Shown here one piece after another: positions 26,262 to 36,404 of a DNA stretch of 64,000 nt (positions are counted from its first letter, which is position 1; each line of letters starts with the position of its first letter). Location of the stretch: NCBI GenBank assembly GCA_963767685.1, contig CAVYEZ010000019.1, positions 372,001 through 436,000 of the forward strand, written 5' to 3'. A model generated the notes under the pieces. The model saw nothing but the letters and a program-made list of their open reading frames with translations, made no database searches and was not told the origin of the DNA. Both the position numbers and the translations under genes were made by a program. This DNA comes from Trebonia sp963767685 (GTDB lineage Bacteria; Actinomycetota; Actinomycetes; Streptosporangiales; Streptosporangiaceae).

Positions 26262-29200
26262 GGCCCTCCTCTGACTCTGCTGCCGACTCGCCGACAAGCC
26301 CGCGAGTCCCGCATGCCTGCGGGCAGGGATTTCCCGCGCTTGATGCTGAGCCGTCCAGGAGGCTGCGGCGGCCATGGCGGCACGCCGGCAAGGCGCTCGG
26401 GCGCATCGCTTTTGTCCTCGCCACCTGCCTTCGAGGTCTTGTCCGCCGTGCGGGGTCGGCGGTGCTTGTCCTCGGGGTTGCGATCGTAGCCGCTGGCGCC
26501 GCAGCGGCCGGGCCTGTCTACTACCAGGCGGCTCAGAAGTCGATCCTCTCCGACTCGCTCGCGCCGGCAAGCGTGCCCTTCCTCGGCCGCGGATTCGAGG
26601 CTTCCGTGTCCGGCGCCGTCGCGACAGCGCTGCCGACTCTGAAAAACGACCTGGCCGGAGAACTTCAGGGTGATCTCGGATCGGCCATGGTCGCGAGGGT
26701 CTTCACGCCTCCGATCGACTCGATTCAGGCAACGGGCTTCAAAGGGCCGCTCAAGGAGACGTTCCCGCTGATCTGGCGGACTGACTTCTGCGCGCATCTG
26801 GTCATCACCGGCAGTTGCCCTACAAGGGCCGGTCAGGTGATCGTCAGCAGCGCGAATACCGCGGTGACCGGCTGGCACATTGGCAGCCAGATCCGCAACT
26901 CTGGCTGGCCGACGCTCCTTGTCACTGGCATCTACAAGCCCCCAGATGGCAGCCTCGACTACTGGGTGCTGCATTGGCAGACGTACTTCCAGAGCGAGGC
27001 ACTGCCCGGCGTCCAGGACGCAGGCATCGATGCCCTGTTCACCAGCTACGCGACGCTGAGCGACGCGGCGCATTCCGTGCAGGGCAGCGCGTACATCGAT
27101 GATGCGCTCGCGGTGCGGCGGGTGCGACCCAGCGACGTGGGTGCCCTCCAGCAGGGCGTGACTTCCCTCGCCACCAGCCAGGACCTGGTCGCGGAGTCCG
27201 TCAGCGTCCAGTCGGGCGTGCCTGACAGCCTCGAGTCGGTCCAGGCTAGCTGGAACGCGGTGGCGGATCCGATCACTCTGACGACGCTGACGGTGCTGCT
27301 GCTCAGCTGGCTGCTGCTGTTCCTGATCGTGACCGACTCGGTGGAGGCACGCGGATCGGAGATCGCGCTCGCCAAGCTGCGCGGGCACGGCCGGGGCGGC
27401 ATCCTGATCGTGGGCCTGGCCGAGCCCGCCGTGGTGCTGCTTGCCGCTTTGCCGTGCGGCGTGCTCGCGGGCTGGGCGGCCGCGGCCGGACTTGCCAGGA
27501 CCCTCCTGTTGCCGGGAGTGCCGGCTGACCTGCCCTGGACCGCCTGGATCGCTGCTGCGGCCGCGATCGCTGGCGGACTCGTCGCGGTGATCCTGACGGC
27601 GCAGCGGGCACTGCGCCGCGGCGTCGTCGAGCAGTTCCGGCGGCCCGCCCTGCTGACCGCGGGCCGCGGCTGGGTCATTGACTCGATCCTGATCACAGCG
27701 TGCGTTTCCGGGCTGATAGAGGTGCTGTCGCTGCACGGGACCGGAGCCGCGCGGTCGAGCACGCTGATCCTGCTGGTTCCTGGCCTCCTCGGGCTGGCCG
27801 TGGCGGTGGCAGCGTCCCGGCTGCTGCCGCTGGGCTGCCGGGCGCTGTATGGCACGGCGTCCCGGTACAAGCTGCTGGCCGCCTATCTTGCCCTGCGGCA
27901 CATCGCCCGCCGCACCGGCGGTGTCAGGACCACCATCGTGCTGGCAACCGCGTTCTCCCTGACCGCATTCGCCTTTGCCGCGTGGTCGGTCGGCCAGCGC
28001 AACTACCAGTTGGTGGCGGAGGCCGAGACAGGCGCGCCCGAGGTCCTGACGGTGAGCCTCCCGGCCGGCCAGAGCCTGGGGACCATCGTCGACAGGATCG
28101 ATCCGTCCGGACGGCTTGCCACCGCCGTCGACAACTACCAGGGCACCATTGCGATCGACCCCGGGCGCTTCGCCGGGATCGCGTACTGGCCCGCGCGGTC
28201 GTCTCCCTCGCGGCTCACCGCCATGCTGCGGCCGCCCTTCGCCCCGCCGATCGTGCTGTCCGGCCCCGCATTCCGGGTGACCGTTGATGTGGGCTCGATG
28301 TCGATTCCGCACGCACAGCTGTACGTGAACATTACGGGTGCCTCGCCGGTGCTCCTCGGGACGCTGCCTTCACACGGGCTGACGACATTCACCGCACCGC
28401 TGACCGCATGCCCGTGCGCACTGCAGAGCCTGACGCTCGCACTGGCCGCGCAGCATGGATCGAATGACGTTGCCGGGTCCCAGCTCAATGGCAAGCTGAC
28501 CATCGTTGCCATAGACATCAGGAGCCACGGCCAGTGGGTCCCGGCAGGGTCGTCGCATCGTCTCAGCTCTGCGGGTTTGTGGGTGGACCAGACCATTGAC
28601 GCGGGCAGGCCGGCCGTCATCACCGCGAGCTCGCGCGGGCTGACCTGGACCATCAGGAACGATCCCAGCAACACCACTCCAGTCCTCGCATTGGTCAACG
28701 TTCCGGACCCGCTCCCGGCAATGGTCACGTCAGAGGCAGTACCGCAGCCACCAAATGTGTTCAACGGTTTCGGCCTGAACGGCAGTGACCTGCGGATGAA
28801 GGCAGCGGCAGGGCTGCCCTGGGTGCCCGGCGCGCCGGAAAACGGCGTGATCATTGACCGGCAATACGCGGAGCTGGCCGCCGGGTACAACCTCACAATC
28901 GCGAACCAGCAGGTGTGGCTTGCGGCGGGGGCGCTGCCGATTATCCGGCCGAAGCTGATGGCAGCTCACGTCCAGATCGTGTCCTCGAGCTCGGCCGACT
29001 CGGCTGCGGCAGTTCTTGAGCGGCAGGGCCCCGCGCTGGCGAGCGTGCTGTTCCTTGCCGATGCCGCGGCCGCGGCACTGCTGTCCGCAGGCGCGGCGAT
29101 TCTCGGCCTCTACACGTCGGCTCGGCGGCGGCGGTACGAATACGCGGCGCTGGAGGCATCGGGAGTCCGCCGTCGCACCTTGCGCGCTGCGGTGCTCATG

Positions 29201-29458
29201 GAGCTGGCCGTGGTGCTCGGGTTCGGCACCCTGGTCGGCGCGGTAACCGGCCTGATCGCCGCGAGGCTGGTGCTGAGCAGCGTGCCGGAGTTCACCAGCC
29301 CGCCGGCCGAGCCGACCCTGAGCTTCGCCCCTCCGGTCGGGCCGGTCGCGGCGCTGCTCGCCGTGGCGGCCGGCGTGCTGGTCCTCGCTGCCCTGCTGGC
29401 GAGCAGGACGCTCATCAAGGGCGTCAGCGCCGACCTGCTGCGGGAGACCGCAGAATGA
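26246..29458 (+). CDS. FtsX-like ABC transporter permease
   Basis: Up to 1,070 residues. After a poorly conserved N-terminus, a first helix (AVLVLGVAIVAAGAAAAGPV), a long extracytoplasmic region (~residues 90-330), a central group of helices around residues 345-560 (TLTVLLLSWLLLFLIVTD, SEIALAKLRGHGRGGILIVG as the FtsX cytoplasmic coupling loop), a second extracytoplasmic region and a C-terminal helix group (RRRRYEYAALEASGVRRRTL ... VLVLAALLAS). This is the duplicated FtsX/MacB-type permease of LolCDE-like exporters. The start codon is uncertain: GTG at 26246 and 26258 are both in frame, neither with a good ribosome site. It overlaps the first ATPase gene by ATGA. Confidence 0.85.
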   Translation: MVREVRPSSDSAADSPTSPRVPHACGQGFPALDAEPSRRLRRPWRHAGKALGRIAFVLATCLRGLVRRAGSAVLVLGVAIVAAGAAAAGPVYYQAAQKSILSDSLAPASVPFLGRGFEASVSGAVATALPTLKNDLAGELQGDLGSAMVARVFTPPIDSIQATGFKGPLKETFPLIWRTDFCAHLVITGSCPTRAGQVIVSSANTAVTGWHIGSQIRNSGWPTLLVTGIYKPPDGSLDYWVLHWQTYFQSEALPGVQDAGIDALFTSYATLSDAAHSVQGSAYIDDALAVRRVRPSDVGALQQGVTSLATSQDLVAESVSVQSGVPDSLESVQASWNAVADPITLTTLTVLLLSWLLLFLIVTDSVEARGSEIALAKLRGHGRGGILIVGLAEPAVVLLAALPCGVLAGWAAAAGLARTLLLPGVPADLPWTAWIAAAAAIAGGLVAVILTAQRALRRGVVEQFRRPALLTAGRGWVIDSILITACVSGLIEVLSLHGTGAARSSTLILLVPGLLGLAVAVAASRLLPLGCRALYGTASRYKLLAAYLALRHIARRTGGVRTTIVLATAFSLTAFAFAAWSVGQRNYQLVAEAETGAPEVLTVSLPAGQSLGTIVDRIDPSGRLATAVDNYQGTIAIDPGRFAGIAYWPARSSPSRLTAMLRPPFAPPIVLSGPAFRVTVDVGSMSIPHAQLYVNITGASPVLLGTLPSHGLTTFTAPLTACPCALQSLTLALAAQHGSNDVAGSQLNGKLTIVAIDIRSHGQWVPAGSSHRLSSAGLWVDQTIDAGRPAVITASSRGLTWTIRNDPSNTTPVLALVNVPDPLPAMVTSEAVPQPPNVFNGFGLNGSDLRMKAAAGLPWVPGAPENGVIIDRQYAELAAGYNLTIANQQVWLAAGALPIIRPKLMAAHVQIVSSSSADSAAAVLERQGPALASVLFLADAAAAALLSAGAAILGLYTSARRRRYEYAALEASGVRRRTLRAAVLMELAVVLGFGTLVGAVTGLIAARLVLSSVPEFTSPPAEPTLSFAPPVGPVAALLAVAAGVLVLAALLASRTLIKGVSADLLRETAE

Positions 29459-30342
29459 CCGCCGTGACGCAGGATCCCCCGGCCAGCGGCCGCCCGGCCG
29501 GGGTGATCGTGCGCTGCGAGAACCTCGTGCAGATCTATGGCGCCGAGGGTCAGCAGGTCACCGCGCTGCGCGGGGTGGATCTCACGGTGACAGAGGGCGA
29601 ATCGGTGGCGCTGCTCGGCCCGTCGGGCGCGGGCAAGTCCACCCTCCTGTGGCTGCTGGCGGGCCTGCTCCGCCCGACGGCCGGCCAGGTCGAGGTCTGC
29701 GGCGCCAAGATCGCCGAGCTGAAGCCGGCCGAGGCACGAAACATGCGGCTGCGTGAGCTGGGCATCGTGATGCAGAATCCTGGCCGCAATCTGATCCCGC
29801 ACGAGACCGTCGCGGGGAACGTGCTGTTCGCGCAGACACCCACCCGCCGTGCCCGGTCGGTCGATCGCCAGCGGGCGATGGCGCTGCTGGAAGTGGTCGG
29901 GCTCGATCAGCTGGCCGCCCGCCCTGCGGCGAGGCTGTCGGGCGGCGAGCAGCAGCGGCTGGCGGTGGCAGTCGCGCTCGCCAACGGGCCGCGGCTGCTG
30001 CTGGCTGATGAGCCCACGAGCCAGCTCGACCACCGCTCAGGCGCGTTGGTCACCGGGTTGCTGCAGGCTGCGAACCGGGACCTGGGCACCACCGTGGTCG
30101 TGGTGACCCACGATCAGCAGGTGGGCCGGGCATTCGGCCGTACGATCACCATCCGCGACGGCAGGGTCGGCGCCGAGGGCCACGCGGGCGAGGACTACCT
30201 GCTGGTGGCCAGGGACGGGTATGTGCAGATACCCCCTGACCTGCTCGACGCGCTGCCGCCGGGCACGCTGGCGCGGGCGGTACGGACCCAGCTTGGCATC
30301 GAGCTGCAGCGCGCCCAGGTGGAGCGTGACCGACGTGCTTGA
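29455..30342 (+). CDS. ABC transporter ATP-binding protein (LolD/MacB-like)
   Basis: 295 residues, longer than usual because of a ~50-residue C-terminal tail. Walker A GPSGAGKSTLL, Q-loop IVMQNPGRNLIPHETVAGNV, signature RLSGGEQQRLAVAVALA, Walker B LLLADEPTSQLD and switch VVVVTHDQQV. Energises the FtsX-like permease encoded just upstream (overlapping start/stop). Confidence 0.93.
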   Translation: MTAVTQDPPASGRPAGVIVRCENLVQIYGAEGQQVTALRGVDLTVTEGESVALLGPSGAGKSTLLWLLAGLLRPTAGQVEVCGAKIAELKPAEARNMRLRELGIVMQNPGRNLIPHETVAGNVLFAQTPTRRARSVDRQRAMALLEVVGLDQLAARPAARLSGGEQQRLAVAVALANGPRLLLADEPTSQLDHRSGALVTGLLQAANRDLGTTVVVVTHDQQVGRAFGRTITIRDGRVGAEGHAGEDYLLVARDGYVQIPPDLLDALPPGTLARAVRTQLGIELQRAQVERDRRA

Positions 30343-30967
30343 GGCGCGAGGGCTGGGCTACCAGCGGGACGGCCAGCAGATCCTGACCGGGATCGACCTG
30401 ACGGTCGCCGCCGCTCACAGCCTGGCCGTCACCGGTCCGTCGGGGTCGGGCAAGAGCAGCCTGCTGGCGATCCTGGCCGGGCTGACGGCCCCGACCGAGG
30501 GCAGCGTGCTGATCGACGGCAAGCCGCTGACCGGCTTTTCCAGACCCGGCGATGGCGTATCGCTCGTGCTGCAGGGCTACGGCCTCGTCGCCCTGCTCAC
30601 CGCCGCCGAGAACGTCGAGGTCGCCCTGTGGGCCGCCGGGCACTCGCCCGCCGCAGCCCGCAGCCAGGCCCTGACCGCCCTGGAACTGCTAGGCCTGCTG
30701 CCCCAGGCAGGGCAGCTGATCCACCAGCTGTCGGGCGGCCAGCAGCAGCGCACCGCCGTCGCGCGCGCGCTGGCCTTGCAGCCCCGACTGCTGATCGCCG
30801 ACGAGCCCACCGCAGAACTCGACCCCGACGCCCGGACACTCGCCCTCACCCGGATGTTCGAGGCAGTCGACGGCGGCAGCGCCCTGGTGCTGGCCACTCA
30901 CGATCCCGAGGTCGCCGAACGATGCGACCAGGTCCTCGACCTGAGCGTCGTGACCAACACGATGTAG
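30326..30967 (+). CDS. Second ABC ATP-binding protein of the operon
   Basis: 213 residues from the GTG at 30326, chosen for GGTGGAGC just before it and the start V-T-D-V-L-E-A-R; it overlaps the previous gene by 17 bp. Walker A GPSGSGKSSLL, signature QLSGGQQQRTAVARALALQP, Walker B LLIADEPTAELD and VLATHDPEVAERCD. Two different ATPases with one very large permease suggests an asymmetric exporter whose two halves use a heterodimer of ATPases. Confidence 0.9.
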   Translation: MTDVLEARGLGYQRDGQQILTGIDLTVAAAHSLAVTGPSGSGKSSLLAILAGLTAPTEGSVLIDGKPLTGFSRPGDGVSLVLQGYGLVALLTAAENVEVALWAAGHSPAAARSQALTALELLGLLPQAGQLIHQLSGGQQQRTAVARALALQPRLLIADEPTAELDPDARTLALTRMFEAVDGGSALVLATHDPEVAERCDQVLDLSVVTNTM

Positions 30968-31337
30968 CCGCGGCCGCGACGCTTGCAGCCCCGGCGCCCC
31001 CCGCGTCCCCTTCATCTACGACCCCGGCAAGCGAGGCACTCGACGAGCCGGAACTCTGAATGCCTCCGTTCGCATGAGTGCACTCCGGGGGGCGATCAGC
31101 CCGCCCCGGGTCGCTCCGGCACTGTCATTTTCGCTTGGTGACGGCAGCGGCATGGCACCGCCTCTGAGGCGCGTGTCTGACTGTCCGTGACGTTATAGCT
31201 GGACATGGCGTGACAAGACCGCCGTGGATGCATGCGTTACGAATATGTTGAATGTCGTTCACAACTAAACTGACATGCATGGGCAGCCCGGTGGCGTGGG
31301 CAGGGGTTTTTAGGCATGCGGTCCGTCCTAGGGGCGT
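30968..31337. other. Gene-free region before SARP regulator gene
   Basis: 370 bases. The part from about 31200 to 31320 is less GC-rich and should hold the promoter of the SARP gene. It has a TGCATG repeated at 31228 and 31274 but no clear longer repeats. No coding sequence recognised. Confidence 0.35.
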
Positions 31338-34300
31338 GTGGTGACTGGTGAGGCGCCCTTGCGCGTTGGTGTCCTGGGGCCGCTGCTTGTCACTCGCGAC
31401 GGAGCGGGGGTCAGGCCGCTGCGGGGGCGGCCGGGCGTGCTGCTCGCCGTGCTGGCGATGTCGGCCGGGCGGCCGGTCGGCGCCGACCGTCTCGCCGGGC
31501 TGCTGTGGGACGATAACCGGCCGGAGCACCTGCGGGCCAGCCTGCACACGGTGGTGGCGCGGCTGCGCAGGATGGTGCCGGGCGCGGTGGTGACGGTCGG
31601 CGACGGCTACCTGCTCGACATCAGCCCGGACCAGGTCGACGTGCTGCGTTTCCGCCGCCTGGCACGGGAAGCGGGCGAGGCCGACGATCGCGCGTCGGCG
31701 CTCGGGCTGTTTGACCAGGCGCTTGACCTCTGGCGCGGGGAACCGCTGGCCGACCTCGGGTCCGCGGCCCTGGCCCGGGACGTGGTACCCGGCCTGACCG
31801 ACGAGTACCTGTCGGCGGTGCAGCGGCGGGCCGACCTGCGGCTCGAGGCTGGGCAGGGTGACCGGGTCATCGCGGAGCTGCGCGAGCTGACCGGCCGGCA
31901 TCCGCTGCGCGAGCCGTTGTGGGTCCAGTTGCTGCGGGCGCTGGCGGCCGCCGGACGGCCGGCCGAGGCGATCAACGAGTACCACCGGGCGCGGGAGACC
32001 CTGGCGGCACGGCTCGGCATTGACCCGTCTCCCGAGTTGCAGGGCCTGTACCGGCGGCTGCTGCAGGCCGGCCGGCTCGGCGCGCCTGCGGAACGGCTGC
32101 CGGATCCGCCCGCGGGACCACCGCTGCTTGTGGCTGAGCCCGCGGTTGCTGCTCCTGGCCTGGAACAGCCGGAACCGTCTCCGCCAGGTGACCACGCACC
32201 GGAGGGCGATGCGGGGCCCGGCAACGAGCCCGGGCGGGGCGGGCTGCGCCGGCTGCCTGCTGATACCGGAGTGTTCACCGGCAGGCAGGCCGAGCTCATG
32301 CACCTGCTCGAGCTGGGCGAGGGAGGTGACGGCGGGCGGGGCCCGGGCGCGGTGGTCATCTGGGCGCTCGACGGCATGGCCGGAGTCGGGAAGACCGCGC
32401 TGGCAGTGCACGCCGCGCACCGGCTGGCGGAGCGGTTCGCCGACGGTCAGCTATTCATCGACCTGCACGGCTACACCCAGGGCTACCCGCCCCGCACGGC
32501 GGACCAGGCCCTTGAGACGTTTCTGCGTACCCTGGGGATCCCGCCGCAGCAGATTCCTCAAAGCACCGAGGAGCGCGCTGCGCTCTACCGTGGCCGCCTG
32601 GCTGGCACCCGCACCCTGATCCTGCTGGACAACGCCGCCGACGAGGCCCAGGTCCGGCCGCTGATCCCGGGTGATGCCGGGTGCCTGGTGCTGATCACCA
32701 GCCGCCGCAAGCTCAAGTCCCTTGACGACGCGCACGTGGTGGCGCTTGACGTGCTGCCGGACGCGGACGCGGTCACGCTGCTGGCCGCGGTGGCCGGGCC
32801 GGGACGCGTAGCGGCGGGCGACCCGGACGCGGCCGCGGTTGTCCGGCTGTGCGGGCGGCTGCCGCTGGCGCTGCGAATCGCCGGGGCGCTGCTGCGCAGC
32901 CGTCCGGCCTGGACCCTGGCGCACCTCGCGGGAAAGCTAAGCGCCGCGCGAACCAAATTGGACTCGTTCTCCGACGGCGACCGGGACCTGGCCGCGGTCT
33001 TCGGCCTGTCCATGCTGAGCCTCGGTGACGATCAGGGGCGACTGTACCGCTACCTGGGCCTGATCCCCGGCCCGGAGATCGACGCCTACGCCGCCGCTGC
33101 CCTGGCGGACACCGACCCGGTTGCCGCCGATCGCCTGCTTCAGGGACTGGTCGATCACAACCTGCTGCTTGAACCCGTCGCAGGCCGCTACCGGATGCAC
33201 GACCTGATCCGCGCGCACGCCCGTACCCTGGCCGAACACGACCCCGCCGATGAGCGGCAGGTCGCACTCGACCGGTTGCTTGACTACTACCAGCACACCG
33301 CGCTCAGGGCCGACGCCCACGTAGCTCGCTACGCCCAGTCCGTTCCGCCAGGCCCGGCCCCACGTCACGCGCCCGCGCTGGCTGACGACGGCTCGGCCCG
33401 CACCTGGCTACGGGCCGAGCGGGCCAACCTTGGCGCGTGCCTCAGATACGCGATCGACGTCGGCCCCGCCGAGCGCGTCGTCGCGCTCAGCGCGGGCCTG
33501 GCCAACCTATTGCGCACCGAGGGTCCCTGGCCGACGGGCATTGACGTCCAGGCTGCCGCGGCCAACGCGGCGGCCCGCCTCGGCGACCAGTCCGGGCGGG
33601 CCCGCGCCCTGACCGAGCTAGGAAACCTGCAAGGGCTGACCGACGACTACCCGGGTGCCAAGGCCAGCCTCCGGGGGGCACTGGAACTGCTCCGGGAGAC
33701 CGGCGACAAGGTCGGCGAGGCTCACGCCCTGACCGAACTGGCCAGCATGCAGCGCATGGACGACAACCCAGGCGCGGAGGCCAGCCTCCGGGCGGCACTG
33801 GAGCTGTACCGGGAGACCGGCGACCGGGTCGGCGAGGCTCACGCCCTGATCAGGCTGGGAGCGGTCCAGAATGTGGCCGGCGACTGCGCAAGCGCGGAGG
33901 CCAACCTCCAGGCAGCCCTCAAACTGCACCGGGAAACGGGTGATAAGACCGGCGAGGCCCATGCCCTGATTCAACTGGTCCAGGTGCAGCGCCTGACCGG
34001 CAAGTACGAGGACGCGGTCAGGAACGGGGAGTCTGCCTTGGTGATAGTCCAGGGACTAGGCGACCGGCTCTACCTGGCCACTGCCCTGAACAAACTGGGC
34101 GTGGCGCAGTGCCTGGTCGGCGATTACGCCAGCGCGGCCCGGAACCAGCAGGCCGCCCATGAGGTCTACCGGGAGCTTGGCAACCGGCTCGGCCAGGCGA
34201 ATGCCCTCACGGCACTGGCCGAGGCCCGGCGTTTGACTGGCGACCAGGCGGGCGCGGCGCGGGACGTGGAGGAGGCCATCGGCATCTTTCAGGACCTCGG

Positions 34301-34619
34301 CGTCCGCGGTTCCGAGGCCTGGGCCCTGAATTACTACGCCGCGGTAATCGCCGACACCGGCGACGCGGGCCGCGCGATCGCGGTTTATCAGGACGCGCTG
34401 CGACTGGCCCGCGAGGTACGCCACCCCGACGACGAGGCCTTCGCCTTGCAGGGCCTCGGTGAGGCCCACGCGCGCATCGGGAAATCCGAAGACGGCGCCG
34501 CCTACCTGCGTGAGGCCCTCGGAATCTTCCGCCGCCTGGGCATGCCGGCCGCGGACCATGTCACCAGGCGCCTTACCGAAATCGGAGCCCTGTTAGCCGC
34601 CTTGACCGGGCCCTCATGA
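31338..34619 (+). CDS. AfsR-like SARP transcriptional regulator (BTAD, NB-ARC, TPR)
   Basis: 1,093 residues. Residues ~8-100: OmpR-type winged helix (VGVLGPLLVTRDGAGVRPLR, VGADRLAGLLWDDNRPEHLR). Residues ~105-250: bacterial transcriptional activation domain ending in INEYHRARETLAARLGIDPS PEL. Residues ~330-600: NB-ARC ATPase with Walker A WALDGMAGVGKTALAVHAAH and Walker B TLILLDNAAD. From ~700 on: at least seven TPR-like repeats of ~40 residues (ASLRGALELLRETGDKVGEA, ASLRAALELYRETGDRVGEA and so on), nearly identical at DNA level. AfsR-type proteins activate antibiotic pathway or stress genes after ATP-dependent oligomerisation. Start GTG at 31338 follows TAGGGGC. Targets unknown; the secreted-protein gene just downstream may be one. 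Confidence 0.93.
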   Translation: MVTGEAPLRVGVLGPLLVTRDGAGVRPLRGRPGVLLAVLAMSAGRPVGADRLAGLLWDDNRPEHLRASLHTVVARLRRMVPGAVVTVGDGYLLDISPDQVDVLRFRRLAREAGEADDRASALGLFDQALDLWRGEPLADLGSAALARDVVPGLTDEYLSAVQRRADLRLEAGQGDRVIAELRELTGRHPLREPLWVQLLRALAAAGRPAEAINEYHRARETLAARLGIDPSPELQGLYRRLLQAGRLGAPAERLPDPPAGPPLLVAEPAVAAPGLEQPEPSPPGDHAPEGDAGPGNEPGRGGLRRLPADTGVFTGRQAELMHLLELGEGGDGGRGPGAVVIWALDGMAGVGKTALAVHAAHRLAERFADGQLFIDLHGYTQGYPPRTADQALETFLRTLGIPPQQIPQSTEERAALYRGRLAGTRTLILLDNAADEAQVRPLIPGDAGCLVLITSRRKLKSLDDAHVVALDVLPDADAVTLLAAVAGPGRVAAGDPDAAAVVRLCGRLPLALRIAGALLRSRPAWTLAHLAGKLSAARTKLDSFSDGDRDLAAVFGLSMLSLGDDQGRLYRYLGLIPGPEIDAYAAAALADTDPVAADRLLQGLVDHNLLLEPVAGRYRMHDLIRAHARTLAEHDPADERQVALDRLLDYYQHTALRADAHVARYAQSVPPGPAPRHAPALADDGSARTWLRAERANLGACLRYAIDVGPAERVVALSAGLANLLRTEGPWPTGIDVQAAAANAAARLGDQSGRARALTELGNLQGLTDDYPGAKASLRGALELLRETGDKVGEAHALTELASMQRMDDNPGAEASLRAALELYRETGDRVGEAHALIRLGAVQNVAGDCASAEANLQAALKLHRETGDKTGEAHALIQLVQVQRLTGKYEDAVRNGESALVIVQGLGDRLYLATALNKLGVAQCLVGDYASAARNQQAAHEVYRELGNRLGQANALTALAEARRLTGDQAGAARDVEEAIGIFQDLGVRGSEAWALNYYAAVIADTGDAGRAIAVYQDALRLAREVRHPDDEAFALQGLGEAHARIGKSEDGAAYLREALGIFRRLGMPAADHVTRRLTEIGALLAALTGPS

Positions 34620-34752
34620 CCACCGTCTCCGCCCGCGCTGACAGCAGCCTGACAGTGGTCTGAAAGACATGTCGATTAGCTTGATCGCAAGCGGCCCTGA
34701 CTTGGGGCTCGCATGGGTTGGCGTCACGATGTTCACATTCGAGGAGAGAAGT

Positions 34753-35784
34753 ATGCGAAGGCTTGTCATGAAGCAGAAGCTTTTCCGGGTTTCCGTGGTT
34801 CTCGGCACCGGGGGTGCGATAGCGGCAGCCACGCTGTCAGGGGCCCAGGCAGCGTCGGCCGCCACTCCGTCCTGGCACCCCGTGCTGTCGGTGCCGGGCG
34901 GCGGGGCGGCCGCGACGGTCGTCGCCAGCGGCAAGACCACCGGGTGGGCGTTCCTGGGCAGCGGGGCCGCCTACGAGCGCACAGGCGCTACCGCGTGGAA
35001 GAAGGTCGCGTTCCCCGGCAGCAACGGTTACGTGAACGCCGCCGCGGCTTCCTCGCCGTCCAACGTGTGGGCCGCGTTCCGGCCCGCCGCCGGCGGGCCC
35101 GGGTCGCAGGTTGACCGCTGGAACGGCAAGAAGTGGTCCGCGGTGAAGTCCTTCCCCGGCTCGGTTACCAACTTGTCGGTGCTCGGGCCGAACGACGTGT
35201 GGGCGTTCGGCGGGGCGAGCTACGGCCAGGGCGTGTTCCACTTCAACGGGCGCAGCTGGGCGGAGGTCTCCTCGACCCTGTCGGGCGGCTCGGCCACCAG
35301 CGACCAGAACGTCTGGGCGTACAACGGCACCCAGGTCGCGCACTACAACGGCCGTAGGTGGACCGAGACCAACGTCGCCGGGCTGTTCCCGCCCAGCACC
35401 GGCGGGCACGTTGCCCCCGCCCTGACCGGCATCCTCGCGCTCTCGCCGGACAACGTCTTCGCGGCCGGCACCGGCTGGGGCGGGACGGGCGGGTCGGGCG
35501 GCGGCCCTGCGGTGGTGCTGCACTTCAACGGGCAGGGCTGGAGCCGGGCGGCGGTCGGCCCGTACGTCCTCGGCCCGCGGTCGCTCGCCTCCGACGGCAG
35601 GGGCGGGCTGTGGATGACGTCCGACACCCACGAGAACTTCCAGGTGCTGCTGCACTACTCGGCCGGCCAGCTCGTCAACGCCAACGAGCCGTTCATCTCG
35701 GTGGCCAGCATTCCCGGCACCGCCGAGGCGCTGGGCGCCAACGCCAGCCCAGTCGCCACCACGCAGGTCTACCAGTACTCCTAG
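34753..35784 (+). CDS. Secreted beta-propeller-like protein
   Basis: 343 residues from the ATG at 34753, which follows GAGGAGAGAAGT, a good ribosome site. Signal peptide MKQKLFRVSVVLGTGGAIAA ending ASA-ATP. The mature protein repeats a ~40-residue unit with the pattern S-x-x-N-V-W-A ... W-N-G-K-K-W (SSPSNVWAAFRP, VDRWNGKKWSAV, LGPNDVWAFGG, FHFNGRSWAEV, ATSDQNVWAYNG, AHYNGRRWTET, LSPDNVFAAGTGW, LHFNGQGWSRA), as in bladed propellers. No catalytic residues seen; it is probably a surface-exposed binding protein. Lies 133 bp after the SARP gene. Confidence 0.85.
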   Translation: MRRLVMKQKLFRVSVVLGTGGAIAAATLSGAQAASAATPSWHPVLSVPGGGAAATVVASGKTTGWAFLGSGAAYERTGATAWKKVAFPGSNGYVNAAAASSPSNVWAAFRPAAGGPGSQVDRWNGKKWSAVKSFPGSVTNLSVLGPNDVWAFGGASYGQGVFHFNGRSWAEVSSTLSGGSATSDQNVWAYNGTQVAHYNGRRWTETNVAGLFPPSTGGHVAPALTGILALSPDNVFAAGTGWGGTGGSGGGPAVVLHFNGQGWSRAAVGPYVLGPRSLASDGRGGLWMTSDTHENFQVLLHYSAGQLVNANEPFISVASIPGTAEALGANASPVATTQVYQYS

Positions 35785-35844
35785 CCGGTCACCGGGGGCC
35801 GGGTGCGGGCCGCGCGGACACCCGCGCGGCCCGGTCCCGTCCGG

Positions 35845-36063
35845 GCTGGGCATCGCCCTGCAGGGCGGGACGTTCTACCTGACCTCTTCCAAGGTCCGGG
35901 CGCCAAGGGACCGGGGGGCGAGGTGTACACCTTGTGCCTTGGCAGCTCCACGCTCAACCCGTTGCTGACGGGCTTCGTGGCACCGGTCGTCGGCCTCGGG
36001 CTGCACCACGGGTACGTATACGTGGGTGAACTCACCGGGCAGGTGTTCCGGGTCAAGGTCTGA
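35845..36063 (+). pseudogene. ScyD/ScyE-like propeller C-terminal fragment, frameshifted
   Basis: GLGIALQGGTFYLTS in one frame passes near 35885 into FQGPGAKGPGGEVYTL and PVVGLGLHHGYVYVGELTGQ VFRVKV in another, ending at 36063. The two stretches together match the end of secreted ScyD/ScyE-type beta-propellers. The first five blades and the signal peptide are missing. It directly follows another propeller-type gene, perhaps the relic of a neighbour. Confidence 0.5.
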
Positions 36064-36088
36064 CACCAGCCAGGCCCTTAGCGATTAC

Positions 36089-36127
36089 GTGGCCCCGCGG
36101 ACAGCATCCGGCCGTCCACGGGGCCAC
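36089..36127 (+). terminator. Hairpin terminator
   Basis: GTGGCCCCGCGGAC (36089-36102) pairs with 36114-36127 with one C-A mismatch and an 11-nt loop, 25 nt after the fragment stop at 36063. It probably closes the transcript from 34.75 kb. Confidence 0.6.
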
Positions 36128-36404
36128 TCCGCCTCATGGCCGCCAGTCCGGCCGGCCCGCTGGGGTGAAACAGCCGGAGCCGATCATCCGGAACGGGTGC
36201 AGCTGACTGTGTACGGCATGCCGATCAGAAGTGCGCGGCAAGCAATCACAGCGAGCAATAGGCAGACAAGCCGAGTGAACCTGTTCACGATGGGCAGCTG
36301 GGGGCCATGCCAGCCGCTGCCAGGCGCATCGCCGCACCGCTTGCCGTCGTAACCGCGGCGGCGTTCCAGATCATGCCCACAACCGCGTGAGGATGGATAC
36401 GGCG

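Noticed and set aside
26216..28312. Long antisense frame opposite the FtsX permease
   Set aside because: Arg/Gly/Gln-rich composition is the mirror of GC-rich coding sequence; no motifs. The same applies to other long antisense frames (for example 36558-38408, 31125-32420).
36184..36300. 34-residue hydrophobic peptide frame on the minus strand (VNRFTRLVCLLLAVIACRAL...)
   Set aside because: No ribosome site before the GTG and no partner gene; a short membrane-like frame can arise by chance.
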